Below, piece after piece: positions 9,088 to 18,102 of a stretch of 64,000 bases of DNA; the first letter of the stretch is position 1, and every line of letters starts with the position of its first letter. Origin of the DNA: Clostridium sp. (GTDB taxonomy: Bacteria; Bacillota; Clostridia; Oscillospirales; Acutalibacteraceae); contig JAMPGU010000005.1 of the NCBI GenBank assembly GCA_023663865.1, forward strand, positions 1 to 64,000. Reading direction: 5' to 3'. The translations under genes and the position numbers were made by a program. Under the pieces are notes generated by a model that was not told the DNA's origin, searched no databases, and saw nothing but the letters and a program-made list of their open reading frames with translations.

Positions 9088-10369
9088 TAGAATTTCAAAT
9101 ACGATAAAAAAATATAATATGCTTTCTCAAAATGATACCGTTGTTGTGGGTGTTTCAGGCGGTGCAGACTCCATGCTGCTGCTTCATTATTTAATTCATA
9201 TTAAAGACAGTATGAATCTGCATTTAATAGCAGCCCATATTGAGCATGGTATCAGAGGGCAGGAATCCGTTGACGATGCTGCCTTTGTTAAAGACTTTTG
9301 TGAGGGTAATGGTATAGCGTTTCATCAATTATCCATTGATGCTGTTGGGGAGGCTCATAACCATTCTATGGGCGTTGAGGAGTATTCAAGAAAAAAGAGA
9401 TATGAATTTTTCAATTCAATTTCCTGTGATAAAATTGCTACTGCCCATAACCTTTCGGATAATATTGAAACCTTGCTTATGCGCCTTGCACGCGGTACAG
9501 GCTTAAAAGGTGTCTGCGGTATACCTCCTGTCAGAGGTAAAATTATCAGACCGTTAATAGAAATAAATTCAGACGATATCAGGAATTATTGTGATACCAA
9601 TCATATTGCGTATCGTGTTGACAGTACAAACTGCTCTGACGATTATTCCAGAAATTATGTAAGAAATCAGCTTGTTCCTGCTTTTCAAAAGCAATATCCT
9701 GAATTTGAAAGTGCTGTTAGCAAATTTATTGCTGATGCAACTGAGGACTATAATTTTATTAATGCTTGTGCAGAGGACTGTTATAATGAAATTTGTATTG
9801 ACAGTCAGCTGTTAAAAAGCAGATTGATAAATTGTGATATTGCTCTTCAAAAGCGGATAATATTAAAGTATTTTTCGGGCTTCGGTATCCATCTTGACAG
9901 ACTGCATTTAAACGAGGTTATAAAATTAATCTGCAGAAACGGCAAATGCCAGATTAGAGAAAATCATTTTGCTGTCTCCAATGGCAAATACTTGAGATAT
10001 GCATGCTTCGGCAGCGATAATGCTTGTGATAATATAGAATTTAAATTTGTTACTAAAATTTTAAATATTGGTGAATTTATTAAGGATAATGTTGATTTTT
10101 ACTGTGACTATGATAAAATAGTCGGCGAAATTACTGTAAGGTCAAAGCAGTCAGGTGATACAATTTCTCCTGCTAATCGGAACTGCACCAAGCCGCTGAA
10201 AAAGTTTTTCAACGAGTTGAGAATTCCGATTGAAAAAAGAAACAATATTCCTGTAATATGCGATAGTGACGGTATTATAGGTATTGCCGGCTATGCTATT
10301 AATGAACGTGTTAAAACAGACAAAAATACGAAAAGGGTTTTAATTATACAATTTCCTTTGGAGGATTAA
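9080..10369 (+). CDS. tilS: tRNA(Ile)-lysidine synthase
   Basis: A 429-residue enzyme that converts C34 of tRNA-Ile(CAU) to lysidine, so that AUA rather than AUG is read. The PP-loop VSGGADSMLLLHY gives the ATP-pyrophosphatase signature. HNLSDNIETLLMRLARG and GLKGVCGIPP belong to the core, and a C-terminal domain follows (about 345-425). The longest frame starts at 9035 inside dnaB; ATG 9080, which overlaps the dnaB stop by 8 bp, gives the normal N-terminus. Essential in most bacteria. Confidence 0.93.
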   Translation: MNNRISNTIKKYNMLSQNDTVVVGVSGGADSMLLLHYLIHIKDSMNLHLIAAHIEHGIRGQESVDDAAFVKDFCEGNGIAFHQLSIDAVGEAHNHSMGVEEYSRKKRYEFFNSISCDKIATAHNLSDNIETLLMRLARGTGLKGVCGIPPVRGKIIRPLIEINSDDIRNYCDTNHIAYRVDSTNCSDDYSRNYVRNQLVPAFQKQYPEFESAVSKFIADATEDYNFINACAEDCYNEICIDSQLLKSRLINCDIALQKRIILKYFSGFGIHLDRLHLNEVIKLICRNGKCQIRENHFAVSNGKYLRYACFGSDNACDNIEFKFVTKILNIGEFIKDNVDFYCDYDKIVGEITVRSKQSGDTISPANRNCTKPLKKFFNELRIPIEKRNNIPVICDSDGIIGIAGYAINERVKTDKNTKRVLIIQFPLED

Positions 10370-10372
10370 TGA

Positions 10373-12397
10373 ATGAATAATATGGCAAAAAACTGGAAAT
10401 CAATTTTACTTTATTTGCTTATTCCGGTTGCACTGATTGTGTCAATTGTCTTTGTTGCAAATCAGCAGACTAAGGTTGATACCAAGTATTCTGAAATCGT
10501 TGCAATGTTTAAGAATAGCGAGGTTTCTGATTTTTCTCTTGATTTATCAAGCGGCAATCTTACTTATAAAACATTTGCAGAGCCGGATAAGGAAAATAAA
10601 TATTCAGTGCCAAGTGTTTCTTATTTTCTGGATGATATCAGAGATGATGTAAAAGAATATAACAGCAACAATCCCGATAAGCAAATCACCTATGATTATA
10701 AAAAGGGTGCGTCAAATTCCTGGCTGCTGAGTATGCTTCCGACACTGCTTATGATTGGTGTATTGGCATTTATATCTGTTTATCTGTTTAAAAAGATGAG
10801 CGGTGCTATGAGCAATGAAACCAACAGAACGCTTGGCTTCGGTAAAATTCGTGCGAAGATGCTTGTTGATGATGAAAAGCGTAAAACCACCTTCAGTGAT
10901 GTTGCCGGCTGTGACGAAGAAAAGGAAGAGCTGGAAGAGCTTGTTGAATTTTTGAAGGATGGGGATAAGTTTACAAGCCTTGGCGCCAGAATACCTAAGG
11001 GTGTTCTTTTGGTAGGACCTCCGGGTACAGGTAAAACCTTGCTGGCACGTGCAGTTGCAGGCGAGGCAGGTGCTCCGTTTTTATCCATTTCAGGTTCTGA
11101 CTTCGTGGAAATGTATGTGGGTGTAGGTGCTTCACGTGTTCGTGATTTGTTTGACCAGGCACAAAAGAAAGCCCCTTGTATTGTATTTATTGATGAGATT
11201 GATGCGGTAGGCAGACACAGAGGCGCCGGCACCGGCAACGGGAATGACGAGCGTGAGCAGACACTGAATCAGCTGCTTGTTGAAATGGATGGCTTTGGTA
11301 CAAACAGCGGTATTATCGTAATTGCAGCCACCAACAGACCTGACGTTCTTGACCCTGCACTTTTGAGACCGGGCAGATTTGACAGACAAATTACTGTAAA
11401 CAGACCTGACACGCAGGGCAGAGAAGACATTTTAAAGGTTCATTCTAAGAATAAGCCTTTAGCACCTGATGTTGATTTACGAGAGGTTGCGAAGGACACA
11501 ATCGGATTTACAGGAGCTGACCTTGAAAATCTGTTAAATGAGGCTGCGCTTCTTGCGGCAAGGCGCAAGAAAAAGGCAATCACAATGACAGAAATCGTTG
11601 ATGCTACAACAAGAGTTGAGATTGGTACAGAAAAGAAATCTCACAAATATACAGAGAAAGCAAAGAAGCTTACTGCATATCACGAGGCAGGACACGCAGT
11701 TGCATCCTATTATGCAGATGACCATGACCCTGTCAGAGAGATATCCATTATACCGCGCGGTCTCGGTGCCGGCGGATATACTTGGTACACGCCGCAGGAG
11801 GAGAACTATAATTCTAAGGGACAGATGCTTAATAATCTGATATCTCTATTGGGCGGCCGTGTTGCTGAGGCAGTAGCCCTTGATGATATTTCAACCGGTG
11901 CGTCAAACGATTTACAAAGAGCCTCCGAAATATGCAGAGATATGGTTGCTAAATATGGTATGAGCGATGCCATAGGTCCTGTTGTTTACAGTGATGACAG
12001 CAACGAGGTTTTCCTCGGCAGGGACTACGGTCATGTTAATAATTACAGTGAGGCTGTTTCTGCCAGAATAGATGCTGAGATTGAACTGATGATGCGCAAT
12101 GCTTATGAAAAGACTTTGTCCATTCTCAAAGAGCATTATGATAAACTTGAGCTGGTTGCAGAGACACTTTTGAATCGTGAAAAAATCAGCGGTGAGCAGT
12201 TTATATCCTTGATGGAAAAGGGCTATATTGAGGATGTTGAAGAGGTTGTTGAGGAAACGGCTGATGCGATTGACAATTCAGACGCAGAGAATGAGACCGA
12301 TAATAGTGTTAATGAAAATACCACTGATACAAAATCTGACGATGCTGATATTTCAGCAGAGGCTTCTGCGGATAATAACAATAAAAATGACGAATAA
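10373..12397 (+). CDS. ftsH: ATP-dependent zinc metalloprotease FtsH
   Basis: A 674-residue membrane AAA+ protease that degrades misfolded membrane proteins and regulators. Two membrane helices (about 8-27 and 118-140) flank a small external domain. Then come the AAA+ module with Walker A GPPGTGKT, Walker [10 protein letters not shown] and SRH ([17 protein letters not shown]), and the protease with HEAGH. The last ~50 residues are acidic, low in complexity and probably disordered. The Shine-Dalgarno GGAGG is within the end of tilS. A strong terminator follows at 12420. Confidence 0.97.
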   Translation: MNNMAKNWKSILLYLLIPVALIVSIVFVANQQTKVDTKYSEIVAMFKNSEVSDFSLDLSSGNLTYKTFAEPDKENKYSVPSVSYFLDDIRDDVKEYNSNNPDKQITYDYKKGASNSWLLSMLPTLLMIGVLAFISVYLFKKMSGAMSNETNRTLGFGKIRAKMLVDDEKRKTTFSDVAGCDEEKEELEELVEFLKDGDKFTSLGARIPKGVLLVGPPGTGKTLLARAVAGEAGAPFLSISGSDFVEMYVGVGASRVRDLFDQAQKKAPCIVFIDEIDAVGRHRGAGTGNGNDEREQTLNQLLVEMDGFGTNSGIIVIAATNRPDVLDPALLRPGRFDRQITVNRPDTQGREDILKVHSKNKPLAPDVDLREVAKDTIGFTGADLENLLNEAALLAARRKKKAITMTEIVDATTRVEIGTEKKSHKYTEKAKKLTAYHEAGHAVASYYADDHDPVREISIIPRGLGAGGYTWYTPQEENYNSKGQMLNNLISLLGGRVAEAVALDDISTGASNDLQRASEICRDMVAKYGMSDAIGPVVYSDDSNEVFLGRDYGHVNNYSEAVSARIDAEIELMMRNAYEKTLSILKEHYDKLELVAETLLNREKISGEQFISLMEKGYIEDVEEVVEETADAIDNSDAENETDNSVNENTTDTKSDDADISAEASADNNNKNDE

Positions 12398-12419
12398 TAG
12401 AATTGTTTGTCAAATATTT

Positions 12420-12450
12420 GACGGTAGCATACTATGGCTACCGTCTTTTT
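12420..12450 (+). terminator. Terminator after ftsH
   Basis: A 9-bp GC-containing stem (12420-12428 with 12437-12445), an 8-nt loop, then five T residues. Confidence 0.85.
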
Positions 12451-12525
12451 GATGATTTCTTGACTTTTTATACAAGATATTGTATTATAAAACAGTATGT
12501 GAACTTCTACATTGGAGGGAATAAA

Positions 12526-14505
12526 TTGGCAAAGAAAAAAGAGTATGGAAATGATAGTATTAAATCTCTGAAGGGTGCAGAGCGTGTTCGTATGCGCCCG
12601 GCTGTTATATTTGGCTCTGATGGACTTGAGGGCTGCCAGCATGCTGTATTTGAGATTATGTCTAACTCCATTGACGAAGCCCGTGAGGGTTATGGTAATA
12701 AAATTGTAGTTACTAGATTTCTTGACGGTTCTGTTGAAGTGCAGGATTTTGGTCGTGGCATTCCTGTTGATTATAATAAGAACGAGGATAAGTATAACTG
12801 GGAACTTCTCTTTTGTGAAATGTATGCCGGCGGTAAATATGATAATGACGGCGAGAATTATGAATATTCTTTAGGTCTTAACGGACTTGGCTTATGTGCT
12901 ACGCAGTATGCCTCCGAATATATGGATGCAGAGGTTCATACAGGCGGTTACAAATATACACTGCATTTTGAAAAGGGCGAAAATGTAGGCGGATTAACAA
13001 AGGAAAAATATGATAAGCGTGACACGGGTACACGTATCAGGTGGAAGCCCGATTTGGATGTTTTTACAGATATAAACATCCCTCTTGATTATTTTAAAGA
13101 AACAATTAAAAGACAAGCTATTGTTAACGATGGCATAAAATTTATTCTTAAAGATCAGGTGAATGCTTCTAAATTTGACAGCTATGAGTTCTGCTATAAT
13201 GATGGAATTATGGATTATGTCAAGGAGCTTGCAGATGATAAGGCGTTTACCAATCCGCAGTACTGGGAATGTGAACGAAAGGGAAGAGACAGAGAAGACC
13301 TTCCTGAATATAAGCTGAAAATTAAGGCTGCAATGTGCTTCTCCTTAAAGACACAGCTTAAAGAATATTTTCATAATTCAAGCTATCTGGAGCATGGCGG
13401 TGCCCCTGAAAAAGCCTTCAGAAGTGCATTCGTTTATCAAATCAATGCTTATCTGAAAGCGAATAATAAGTATGCTAAGAATGACGGACAGATTACAATT
13501 CAGGATGTTGAGGATTGTATTATCTTTGTTGTGTCCTCCTTTTCTACTCAGACCTCTTATGAAAACCAAACCAAAAAGGCGATTACCAATAAGTTCATTC
13601 AGGATGCAATGAATGACTTTTTCCGTAAGCAGCTTGAGGTATATTTTATAGAAAATAAGCTTGATGCAGATAAGATATCGAATCAGGTTTTGATTAATAT
13701 GAGAGCCAGAGTTAAGGCTGAAAACACAAGAAAAACATTAAAGACTTCTCTGCAGTCAAAGATGGATATGACCAACCGTATTCAAAAATTTGTAGATTGC
13801 AGATCTAAGGATGTTAATGAGCGCGAGGTTTTTATCGTTGAGGGTGACTCTGCTCTCGGTGCTTGTAAGCAGGCTCGTGATGCTAACTTTCAGGCTATTA
13901 TACCTGTGCGCGGTAAAATATTGAATTGTTTAAAATCTGATTATGACAAGATTTTTAAAAGTGATATCATTACTGATTTAATTAAGGTTCTCGGATGCGG
14001 TGTTGAGGTAAAAAGCAAGGCATCAAAGGATTTACAGCTGTTTGATATGGATAATCTTCGCTGGTCAAAGGTGCTGATTTGTACCGATGCCGACGTTGAC
14101 GGCTTTCATATCAGAACACTGATATTAACAATGATTTATCGGCTTATGCCTAAGCTGATTGAAGCTGGAAAGGTTTATATTGCCGAATCACCTCTCTATG
14201 AGGTTACCTGCAAGGATCAAACCTATTTTGCCTATAATGAAATGGAAATGGACGAAATAAAGGCTGAAATCGGTGACGAAAAGTATACCGTACAGCGTTC
14301 AAAGGGTCTTGGTGAGAATGAGGCTGAAATGATGGCACTGACCACTATGAACCCGGCAACAAGACGACTGATTAAGGTTACACCGGACGAGGCAGAAAAA
14401 ACCTCGCAAATTTTTGATTTAATGCTTGGTGATAATCTTGAGGGCAGAAAAGAATATATAGCAGATTACGGACATCTTTATCTTGATGCCGCAGATGTCA
14501 GCTAA
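12526..14505 (+). CDS. Type IIA topoisomerase B subunit (ParE-like, divergent)
   Basis: A 659-residue ATPase subunit of topoisomerase IV or a gyrase-like enzyme. The GHKL ATPase is seen as EIMSNSIDEA and DFGRGIPVD, but the usual GGLHGVG lid reads LGLNGLG, so the His is Asn. Toprim residues EGDSALG (normally EGDSAGG) and DADVDGFHIRTL follow, then the C-terminal AESPLYEV part. TTG 12526 is preferred: GGAGGG lies 6 nt upstream, and the longer frame adds 41 non-conserved residues. It pairs with the A subunit gene 17 bp downstream. Assignment as ParE rather than GyrB rests mainly on the partner, which lacks a GyrA box. Confidence 0.85.
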   Translation: MAKKKEYGNDSIKSLKGAERVRMRPAVIFGSDGLEGCQHAVFEIMSNSIDEAREGYGNKIVVTRFLDGSVEVQDFGRGIPVDYNKNEDKYNWELLFCEMYAGGKYDNDGENYEYSLGLNGLGLCATQYASEYMDAEVHTGGYKYTLHFEKGENVGGLTKEKYDKRDTGTRIRWKPDLDVFTDINIPLDYFKETIKRQAIVNDGIKFILKDQVNASKFDSYEFCYNDGIMDYVKELADDKAFTNPQYWECERKGRDREDLPEYKLKIKAAMCFSLKTQLKEYFHNSSYLEHGGAPEKAFRSAFVYQINAYLKANNKYAKNDGQITIQDVEDCIIFVVSSFSTQTSYENQTKKAITNKFIQDAMNDFFRKQLEVYFIENKLDADKISNQVLINMRARVKAENTRKTLKTSLQSKMDMTNRIQKFVDCRSKDVNEREVFIVEGDSALGACKQARDANFQAIIPVRGKILNCLKSDYDKIFKSDIITDLIKVLGCGVEVKSKASKDLQLFDMDNLRWSKVLICTDADVDGFHIRTLILTMIYRLMPKLIEAGKVYIAESPLYEVTCKDQTYFAYNEMEMDEIKAEIGDEKYTVQRSKGLGENEAEMMALTTMNPATRRLIKVTPDEAEKTSQIFDLMLGDNLEGRKEYIADYGHLYLDAADVS

Positions 14506-14522
14506 GACAAGGGGGAATTATT

Positions 14523-16763
14523 TTGGCAAGAAGAAAAAAAGAGACAGAAGAACAAAATAATAAACCACTGGCTGACAATGTGCATATTAAAGGTGCAGGT
14601 TTAATTCAGGACGAGGTAATAACAGATACATTGACCGGTAACTTTATGCCTTATGCAATGAGTGTTATTTTGTCACGTGCTATTCCGCAGATTGACGGTC
14701 TTAAACCCTCTCACAGAAAGCTGCTTTATACGATGTATAATATGGGGCTTTTGCAGGGCGGAACCATTAAGAGTGCAAATATTGTGGGAAGAACTATGCA
14801 GCTGAACCCCCACGGTGATGCTGCTATTTATGAAACCATGGTGCGTTTGTCCCGAGGCAACGAATCCCTGCTTTATCCTTATGTTGAGTCTAAGGGAAAC
14901 TTCGGTAAAGCCTACAGTAAAAATATGATGTATGCCGCTTCACGTTATACTGAAGCTAAGCTTGCGCCGATTTGTCATGAGCTTTTTGATGATATTAAAC
15001 TTGATACCGTTGATTTTGTAGATAACTATGATAATACAATGAAGGAGCCAACCTTGCTGCCGGTTACCTTTCCGACCATTCTTTGCAATGTTACAACAGG
15101 TATTGCTGCAGGTATGGCATCCTCAATTTCCTCCTTTAATCTTGGAGAAATTTGTGATACTACAATTGCACTTATTAAAAATCCGGATCATATTGTCAGC
15201 GATACTTTAGTTGCCCCTGATTTTGTGGGCGGCGGATTTATTATTTACGATAAGGCAGAGATTGATAAGATTTATGAGACGGGACGCGGTTCCGTAAAAG
15301 TTAGGGCTCGATACAGTTATGATAAGAAATTTAATTGTATTGATATCACACAAATTCCGCCCACGACCACTTCCGAGGCAATTATTGACAAGGTTATTGA
15401 GCTGGTTAAAACCGGTAAAATTAAGGAAATAAGCGACATCCGTGACGAAACAGATTTGTCCGGTTTAAAGATTACAATTGATTTAAAGCGCGGCATTGAT
15501 GCGGACAAATTTATGGCGAAGCTCTATAAGATGACACCATTGCAGGATTCCTTCAGCTGTAACTTTAATGTACTGATAAAAGGCCGGCCGATGGTGCTTG
15601 GCGTCAGAAATATTTTGCTTGAGTGGATTGATTTCAGATTAGAATGCATCAGACGCAGAATTACCTTTAATCTTGATAAAAAAAGAAAGCAGCTTCATTT
15701 ATTGAAGGGACTTTCAAAAATATTGCTGGATATTGACAAGGCAATTAAAATTGTCAGAGAGACGGAAAGTGAATCTGACGTTGTTCCAAACCTTATGATT
15801 GGCTTTGGAATTGATGAAATTCAGGCAGAATATGTTGCTGAAATCAAATTGCGCCATTTGAACAGAGAATACATTTTAAAAAGAATAAAGGATATAGAAC
15901 AGCTTGAAGAAGATATTGCTGCTTTAGAGGCAACGCTTGCCAGCAAGAATAAGATGAAGAAAATTATCATCAGTGAGCTTGAAGCTGTTTCTAAGAAGTA
16001 CGACACCGGCAGAAAAAGTGAAGTGCTTTATGAAGTGGATGATACTGTTGAAGAGGATATTATTGAAATACCGGATTATCCCGTTACGCTCTTTATGTCT
16101 GAGCAGGGTTATCTGAAAAAGATAAAAACAGCAAATCTTCGTATGAGCGGTGAGCAGAAAGTAAAAGAGGGCGACAAAATGCTCCCTGAAATTGAATGCT
16201 CAAATAAGGACGAGCTGCTCTTCTTTACCAATCAGCATCAGGTTTATAAATCAAGGGTTGATGATTTTGTTGACACAAAGGCTTCTGTGCTGGGAGAATT
16301 CGTTGCGTCTAAGCTGGAAATGGCTGAAAATGAGCAGGTAATATATATGGCTGTGCTGAGTGAGTACACCGGATATATGATTTTTGTTTTTGAAAACGGA
16401 AAGCTTGCCAAGGTTGATATTTCCGCATATGCAACAAAAACAAACAGAAAAAAACTGATTAATGCCTATTCGGGCAAATCTCCTTTGGCTGCAGCAATGT
16501 ATATCAAAGAGGATACAGATATTGTAATTACTTCATCATCCGGCAGAATGCTGCTGGTAAACACTGCAGGCATATTACCCAAGACAACTAAGGATACACA
16601 GGGCATTGCTGCAATGAAGCTGAAGAAAACCCATAAGATTGTTTCTATGCATCTTCACTTTGATGGAGAATTCGAAAAGGAATGGAGATTCAGAGCTAAG
16701 AATCTTCCTGCCGCAGGTGCTTTACCCAGTGAGGCAGATATAGCAGAGCAGTTAACTTTTTAA
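14523..16763 (+). CDS. Type IIA topoisomerase A subunit (ParC-like)
   Basis: A 746-residue DNA cleavage subunit. The core starts with PYAMSVILSRAIPQIDGLKPSHRKLLY; the catalytic Tyr is Y142 in ASRYTEAKL. The quinolone region reads PHGDAAIYET, with Ala100 where E. coli GyrA has Ser83 and Glu104 for Asp87. The C-terminal domain (about 515-740) shows weak beta-pinwheel repeats and no QRRGGKG GyrA box, so it is closer to ParC. TTG 14523 follows a GGGGGA Shine-Dalgarno. It is probably co-transcribed with the B subunit. Confidence 0.85.
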   Translation: MARRKKETEEQNNKPLADNVHIKGAGLIQDEVITDTLTGNFMPYAMSVILSRAIPQIDGLKPSHRKLLYTMYNMGLLQGGTIKSANIVGRTMQLNPHGDAAIYETMVRLSRGNESLLYPYVESKGNFGKAYSKNMMYAASRYTEAKLAPICHELFDDIKLDTVDFVDNYDNTMKEPTLLPVTFPTILCNVTTGIAAGMASSISSFNLGEICDTTIALIKNPDHIVSDTLVAPDFVGGGFIIYDKAEIDKIYETGRGSVKVRARYSYDKKFNCIDITQIPPTTTSEAIIDKVIELVKTGKIKEISDIRDETDLSGLKITIDLKRGIDADKFMAKLYKMTPLQDSFSCNFNVLIKGRPMVLGVRNILLEWIDFRLECIRRRITFNLDKKRKQLHLLKGLSKILLDIDKAIKIVRETESESDVVPNLMIGFGIDEIQAEYVAEIKLRHLNREYILKRIKDIEQLEEDIAALEATLASKNKMKKIIISELEAVSKKYDTGRKSEVLYEVDDTVEEDIIEIPDYPVTLFMSEQGYLKKIKTANLRMSGEQKVKEGDKMLPEIECSNKDELLFFTNQHQVYKSRVDDFVDTKASVLGEFVASKLEMAENEQVIYMAVLSEYTGYMIFVFENGKLAKVDISAYATKTNRKKLINAYSGKSPLAAAMYIKEDTDIVITSSSGRMLLVNTAGILPKTTKDTQGIAAMKLKKTHKIVSMHLHFDGEFEKEWRFRAKNLPAAGALPSEADIAEQLTF

Positions 16764-16779
16764 TTCATAAAAAAAGTTC

Positions 16780-16808
16780 TTGCATTATTAAAAGCAGTGT
16801 GCTATAAT
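16780..16808 (+). promoter_or_regulatory. Promoter of secG
   Basis: TTGCAT and TATAAT are separated by 17 bp; the GGAGG Shine-Dalgarno follows at 16831. Confidence 0.75.
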
Positions 16809-16841
16809 TCAATAGCAATTTAGTATAACGGAGGAACTAAT

Positions 16842-17093
16842 ATGTCCTGGTATCATTATGTGTTTGGAGCAATTCTTATTGTTGCGTCTATCATTATAAC
16901 AATCGTAGTTCTTATGCAGGAGGGACGCTCTCAGAATCTTTCAGGAGCAATTGCCGGTGGTGCTGAAACATTTCTTGGTAAGTCAAGAGGCAGAACTATC
17001 GAGGCAAAGCTGGAAAAAATTACAAAGTGGTTAATTGTTGCTTTCTTTGTAGTTGTTCTTGCGGCATTCCTAATCTTTTTGTTTATAGGATAA
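16842..17093 (+). CDS. secG: Preprotein translocase subunit SecG
   Basis: An 83-residue protein with two membrane helices (about 5-25 and 60-82) joined by a loop containing LMQEGRSQNLSGAIAGG, the SecG signature. It assists SecYE-mediated export. It is transcribed alone, with its own promoter and terminator. Confidence 0.93.
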   Translation: MSWYHYVFGAILIVASIIITIVVLMQEGRSQNLSGAIAGGAETFLGKSRGRTIEAKLEKITKWLIVAFFVVVLAAFLIFLFIG

Positions 17094-17105
17094 GATGAAT
17101 GAAAG

Positions 17106-17135
17106 TAACCTTGCGTTTGCAAGGTTATTTTTTTT
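17106..17135 (+). terminator. Terminator after secG
   Basis: A 9-bp perfect stem (17106-17114 with 17119-17127), a GTTT tetraloop and eight T residues. Confidence 0.92.
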
Positions 17136-17153
17136 GCACAGAGTAGGAGAATT

Positions 17154-18020
17154 ATGAATTATATAGTTTTTGATTTAGAATGGAATAACGCATATAACTA
17201 TAAATTGAATAAAGGCATCAATGAAATTATTGAAATAGGTGCAATTAAGCTGAATGACAGCTTTGAGGTTATTGATACCTTTAAGCAGTTAATCAAGCCG
17301 GCAATATCAAAAAAGCTTGGCTCAAGATTTCAAAATCTCACGCATATTACTATGGAAGAGATTAAGGCAAATGGTGCTCCTTTTGAGGAGGCCTTTCATA
17401 ATTTTGCAAGATGGTGCGGTGAGGGTGAGCCTGTCTTTTTAAGCTGGTCAACAAGTGATTTGTATGTGCTTGCTGATAATTTCAAGCGTTTTATGAATTC
17501 TGCCCATATCAGCTTTATCCATAAATATGCAGATGCGCAGAGCTACTGTATGAGCTTTATTGAGGATAATGACGGAAACCAAATCAGTTTGCTTAATTGT
17601 GCTGAAAGGTTTGAAATTGAGGCGGATACAGATCATTTGCACAGAGCTCTGGAGGACTGCTTTCTTGCAAGCTATTGCATAAAAAAGGTTTTTGATGAAG
17701 CAGTATTTAATAAATTTATTTGCAATTGCGATAAGGACTTTTTTGAAAGATTGGTGTACAAGCCGTTTTTTATTAACACAAAAAAGTATGATGATTTTGA
17801 TTTGGACAAGGTTGAGCTGGTTTGCCCGTTATGTGCAGGGCAGGCAAATATTATCGAAGATTATGTGTTTGGCAACAATACCTTCAGAGGTGTATCAAAG
17901 TGCAGCAAGTGCGGTAAAAAATTCTGGACCTTTGTTCGGGCAAAAAAGACATATGATGACATAATTGTTACACAAAGATTGGTTCGTATCAGTAAAAACA
18001 GAGCAAAGTTTATTCATTAA
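17154..18020 (+). CDS. DnaQ-like 3'-5' exonuclease with C-terminal zinc-ribbon-like tail
   Basis: A 288-residue DEDDh exonuclease. ExoI is VFDLEWN (5-11, D and E), ExoII is about SWSTSDLYVLADNF, and ExoIII is HLHRALEDC, with the catalytic His and Asp. After about residue 215 comes a tail with CPLC and CSKCGKKF, a likely zinc-binding pair. DEDDh enzymes of this size act in DNA proofreading or RNA trimming; the substrate cannot be told. It lies between the secG terminator and the PBP gene. Confidence 0.8.
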   Translation: MNYIVFDLEWNNAYNYKLNKGINEIIEIGAIKLNDSFEVIDTFKQLIKPAISKKLGSRFQNLTHITMEEIKANGAPFEEAFHNFARWCGEGEPVFLSWSTSDLYVLADNFKRFMNSAHISFIHKYADAQSYCMSFIEDNDGNQISLLNCAERFEIEADTDHLHRALEDCFLASYCIKKVFDEAVFNKFICNCDKDFFERLVYKPFFINTKKYDDFDLDKVELVCPLCAGQANIIEDYVFGNNTFRGVSKCSKCGKKFWTFVRAKKTYDDIIVTQRLVRISKNRAKFIH

Positions 18021-18044
18021 TTTAAAATATTTACAAAATTTCTC

Positions 18045-18073
18045 TTTATTTATTACAAGTTTTGTAATATAAT
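18045..18073 (+). promoter_or_regulatory. Candidate promoter with an embedded palindrome upstream of the PBP gene
   Basis: A consensus TATAAT at 18068 is preceded at 17-bp spacing by a poor -35 (TTTATT). Within the spacer, ATTACAA (18052-18058) and TTGTAAT (18062-18068) form a dyad with a 3-nt centre. A further TTACAAAA at 18031 also pairs with TTTTGTAA (18060-18067). A repressor or activator site is plausible. Confidence 0.45.
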
Positions 18074-18102
18074 AAGTCTGATATTCTTGTGGAGGTAATA
18101 GT

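Noticed and set aside
10780..11238. 152-residue frame on the minus strand within ftsH
   Set aside because: Low-complexity Ser/Pro translation opposite the conserved AAA+ region; no Shine-Dalgarno and ftsH is certain.
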